Of a stretch of 64,000 nt of DNA, positions 56,948 to 64,000 are shown piece by piece (the first letter of the stretch is position 1; each line of letters begins with the position of its first letter). The notes beneath the pieces are model-generated. The model was not told the origin of the DNA and searched no databases. It saw nothing but the letters and a program-made list of their open reading frames with translations. Where the stretch lies: positions 9,190,381 through 9,254,380 of the forward strand of contig NC_133233.1 in the NCBI RefSeq assembly GCF_040436345.1, given 5' to 3'. This DNA is from Pagrus major (Eukaryota; Chordata; Actinopteri; Spariformes; Sparidae). The translations under genes and the position numbers were made by a program.

Positions 56948-57492
56948 ATGCTTTTCAGACTACTGTGAGACCAAACTGTTAAATCACCATCCACTTACCA
57001 TCAGAAGAGTAAAAACACATAAACTGATGTGATGATGATTTGTCTGCCTCTGTGGAGACACATTTGAAAAGGAAACATTTCTAACCTACACCTCACTTTC
57101 TCCCAGAGGAGGCATTTTACTAAACTATCTCATTGCGATCTGATTTATGGATGAAATACCTGTATTACAGCAATGTCATTATGTGTTGTTTCTCCCATAA
57201 AAACCTGCAGGGCCTCATCAGTCCCAAGTGTGAAGAGCCCCATTCTTGGAAATGTGTGGGAAGTAATGAAAAATCACTCGGCTTTGCTAAGGGCTAACTT
57301 AAATGTCACGGACACAGTTTCAACACAAAATTAACATAGTAAGTGTCAAAATGGGAGGAATTGTGTGACAATTCGCATTTTTTGTTTTTATATATGGAGA
57401 GTAATGGTGTTTAGCTTACTCCAAATAAGCCCTGTATGTATATCTACACACATTTCCCTATGATGGTCATAAACATCACATTTGAAAAGATA

Positions 57493-57564
57493 TGACCCCG
57501 ACGTGATTTGAACACGCAACCTTCTGATCTGGAGTCAGACGCGCTACCGTTGCGCCACGAGGTC
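57493..57564 (-). tRNA. tRNA-Trp (anticodon CCA)
   Basis: The reverse complement is identical to the copies at 14007 and 23946. A TTTT terminator follows about 8 nt downstream on the minus strand. It lies in the intergenic region, about 1 kb past the cul2 3' end, on the same strand as cul2 and pard3. Confidence 0.95.
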
Positions 57565-58629
57565 CCATATGCATTCCACAAGAATAAAGTGATTATTGCC
57601 TACATCAGTGGGCTACAGTAGACATACCTTTCCACTTGTTTGCTCGTGTGTATGTCACCGTTTTATATTGATACATTTAAAAAACAAACAATAAATACAA
57701 AACATGGCGGACTTGCACTAACATTACATGATAATCTGAGCGCTTCGGCTCTTCCACATTGATAGCTGAGCAATACTAACGCTGCATGTTCTGAGCGTCA
57801 TGTTTCATCTCACCTCACAGGTACATTTTTTTTGTCTATCAGTTTAGTTTCGGCAGCACCACAGCTGACCGCACAACAGCTGGCTCAGAAGCGCACCTCG
57901 TGTGTGCTGTGGTAGTCAATACTGCGCACCGAATGCGCATGTGCACGATGCAGTTTATTTTTCCATTTATACAGTACTACTTTAAATGTGTTTATTACTC
58001 AGTAGACTAACACATACTTATTATAGTATTTACTTCACTTTCTTAAATATTATATTATTATTTGCGCACACTTTCACTGTCCTTGATTACATTATATAGG
58101 CCAATACAAAGAGTGTATGTTGATGTTCCCTCAATATAGAGCTTGTTTTCCTATCATCTCACTCATCCACCTCAAACTAGTTTATCCTTCATCCAAGATG
58201 GGTAGTTATAGATAGTATTATACATTTTGACATTTTACAGTGTAAACATGTGAGGGCAGTTAATGACGGCTGAATTGTATTGAGCTGCTTCAGTTTCAGG
58301 GTCCTGTTATTGTACGTGCGGGCCTCTACTGTTAGACAGTCATGGCTTACAGAGGCATTTGAAAAGAACAAAGCCATTGTTCATATTATTAACCTGTGCT
58401 TTTCCTACTATGATGGGTCAAAAATGTCTGCAGTGAAAAGGCCTCATCTGGGGCCCAGTGGGTTGTTTTTGGTTGCAGTTGTTCTCTATTTCAGTTTGAG
58501 TCTTGTTTACAGTGTAGACATCAGAACAGTAGCTGTTATGTAGTGATCAACTTTCAGTATCAGAGTACACATTCAAAACACACAAGAACACTCAAAATGA
58601 CAGACGTATAGATACACTCGACAGATTTT

Positions 58630-59290
58630 TACATAAAACCTTTCAGTGTTTTTATTTATTTATTTGACAAGCAGCAGGATCATGTTTGTCACCTCATTTT
58701 TTCTTTACATTTGAAAGTAGATACAATAGTCAGTATACCAGTTTTATTACAATATTTTTTTCCTAACTTCAGTACATTTAACAAAGAAAGAAAAAAAAAC
58801 ACACAACAACTGCAAACGTGAGAAAAGAAAGCATGTTTTTAATGTGTAGCCACCAATGTGTCATTGATGTCACAACAACCTCTTTCCCCGGTTTTCTTTT
58901 TTTTCCTTTATTTTCGGTCGACTAGTATGTTTATCGGCTCTTTCCACAGCTATAGGCATTTTCTTTTTGTCGTTTGACGCACAGGTGCGTGGCACTGGTG
59001 ATGTTGTAAACAGCTTAAAATCAGAAGGTGGGCTGGGTCGGAAGGAGGGTGGTTGGTGTTAGCTGGCTGTCTGACGTGACACGATGACTTTTTCTTGTTT
59101 TCAAAGATGGAGGCACCAGTCCTGCTTTTTAGTCACCGCATGGAATCACAGCAGACAGTGACAGTCCAAAACCTAAATGGATGAATGAGTCTCTTTTTGT
59201 TATTTATTTCACGTTTTAAACCTGCATCTGCCGGTCAGTCACACAGGCGAGTGTTTGTGTGTAAGCGCTCCTGGGCTTGGGCTCTGCTGC
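58630..59290 (-). other. cul2: cul2 3' UTR with polyadenylation signals
   Basis: Sequence after the TAG stop. Reading the minus strand, AATAAA hexamers occur at 59203-59208 (about 83 nt after the stop), 58907-58912 and, overlapping several times, 58651-58664. The last cluster is the likeliest distal site, giving a 3' UTR of about 650 nt. The choice of site and the exact end are inferred. Confidence 0.55.
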
Positions 59291-63420
<4,130 letters not shown>

Positions 63421-64000
63421 CTAGAGGGGTGAGTAAGTTGGTTTGGTTTAATTCAAGATGGCAAAAAAACAAATACAACAGAAATCCATGAAATGAAGGA
63501 AATACCTGTTTAATGCAACCTATAACTGAATTTAGCCAATGTGACATTACATACTGTAGTACCACTGGTCTTCATTAACTACATAGTTGACATAAACATG
63601 GGTTAAACCCACTGTGAACACACATGTGGAATGCATGTTAAGAAAACAAAACTTCCACTATTACTAGATCCTTACATTTGTATGAAGCATTTGAACATGT
63701 TTTGCTGGGTGACGTAAGGGGACAAGTAGTTGTCTTGATAAGAGCTTTTTTTCTCTTCAAAACGAAAATGAAAATGTGTGTTTTTCAAGAGTCTGATCAG
63801 ATTTGGTTGAGATTGCAATCTGTTTTACATCACATTACTACATATTTATTATCTTTACAGTAGACAGAAGTTGTGGTCAATTTTCATCAGTTTCATTAAA
63901 TTATAGAAAATGGACAGTTACTGATTATGCACTCCTGAATCTTTTAACACAGCAGTACATTTTAAAACAATGGTCATACTATGGAAAAAAAACCCCCACC

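Larger units (their letters stand above)
51971..58629. other. Intergenic region between cul2 3' end and pard3 promoter
   Basis: No protein-coding exon was recognised. It contains a hAT-like non-autonomous element (52440-52998), a LINE ORF2 C-terminal relic (54210-54360), one intact and three damaged tRNA-Trp copies (57493; 54597, 55724, 56883), and a TG microsatellite (55300). Blocks around 54540-54820 and 56824-57225 are diverged duplicates of each other. The parts 53000-53900, 54860-55290, 55800-56820 and 57570-58630 otherwise show nothing I can name. Confidence 0.75.

Overview
The window is nuclear DNA from a ray-finned fish, most likely a percomorph-type teleost. Two interrupted vertebrate genes can be read on the minus strand. 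The DNA between their exons is AT-rich and full of (AC)n microsatellites and terminal-inverted-repeat elements of kinds familiar from teleosts. No bacterial, viral or CRISPR content was seen.

Layout. Positions 1-6825 are part of intron 2 of pard3 (polarity protein Par-3). Exon 2 (34 codons) is at 6826-6927. Intron 1 runs about 44.6 kb, from 6928 to 51521. Exon 1 (40 codons, with the start codon) is at 51522-51641, inside a GC- and CpG-rich promoter block at about 51330-51970. A 6.7 kb intergenic stretch follows, carrying a hAT-like element, a LINE relic and tRNA-Trp copies. From about 58630 to 63396 lies the 3' part of cul2 (Cullin-2): 13 coding exons encoding 507 residues, from about residue 239 of the human protein to the C-terminus, with the stop codon and 3' UTR. 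The 5' exons of cul2 lie beyond the right edge. The order and orientation (pard3 then cul2, both minus) match human 10p11, which supports both assignments.

RNA genes. Three identical, fully foldable tRNA-Trp(CCA) genes are at 14007-14078 (+), 23946-24017 (+) and 57493-57564 (-). Eleven further copies are damaged to varying degrees. One (55724-55795) is nearly intact but has anticodon CAA instead of CCA. Some copies share flanking sequence, so the family seems to have grown by local DNA duplication rather than as a tailed SINE.

Mobile and repeated DNA. I could outline several short elements with terminal inverted repeats, one nested pair, an inverted element pair 22 kb apart, RTE-like and L2/Rex1-like retroposon tails, a 392-bp tandem duplication at 37027-37815, and several microsatellites, the longest being about 54 TG units at 20134-20242.

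The two proteins are not known to share a pathway. Par-3 organises the apical polarity complex. Cullin-2 is the scaffold of the VHL-type ubiquitin ligases. They are old chromosomal neighbours rather than a functional unit. No wholly new system was seen. The most unusual item is the tRNA-Trp family and its anticodon variants.
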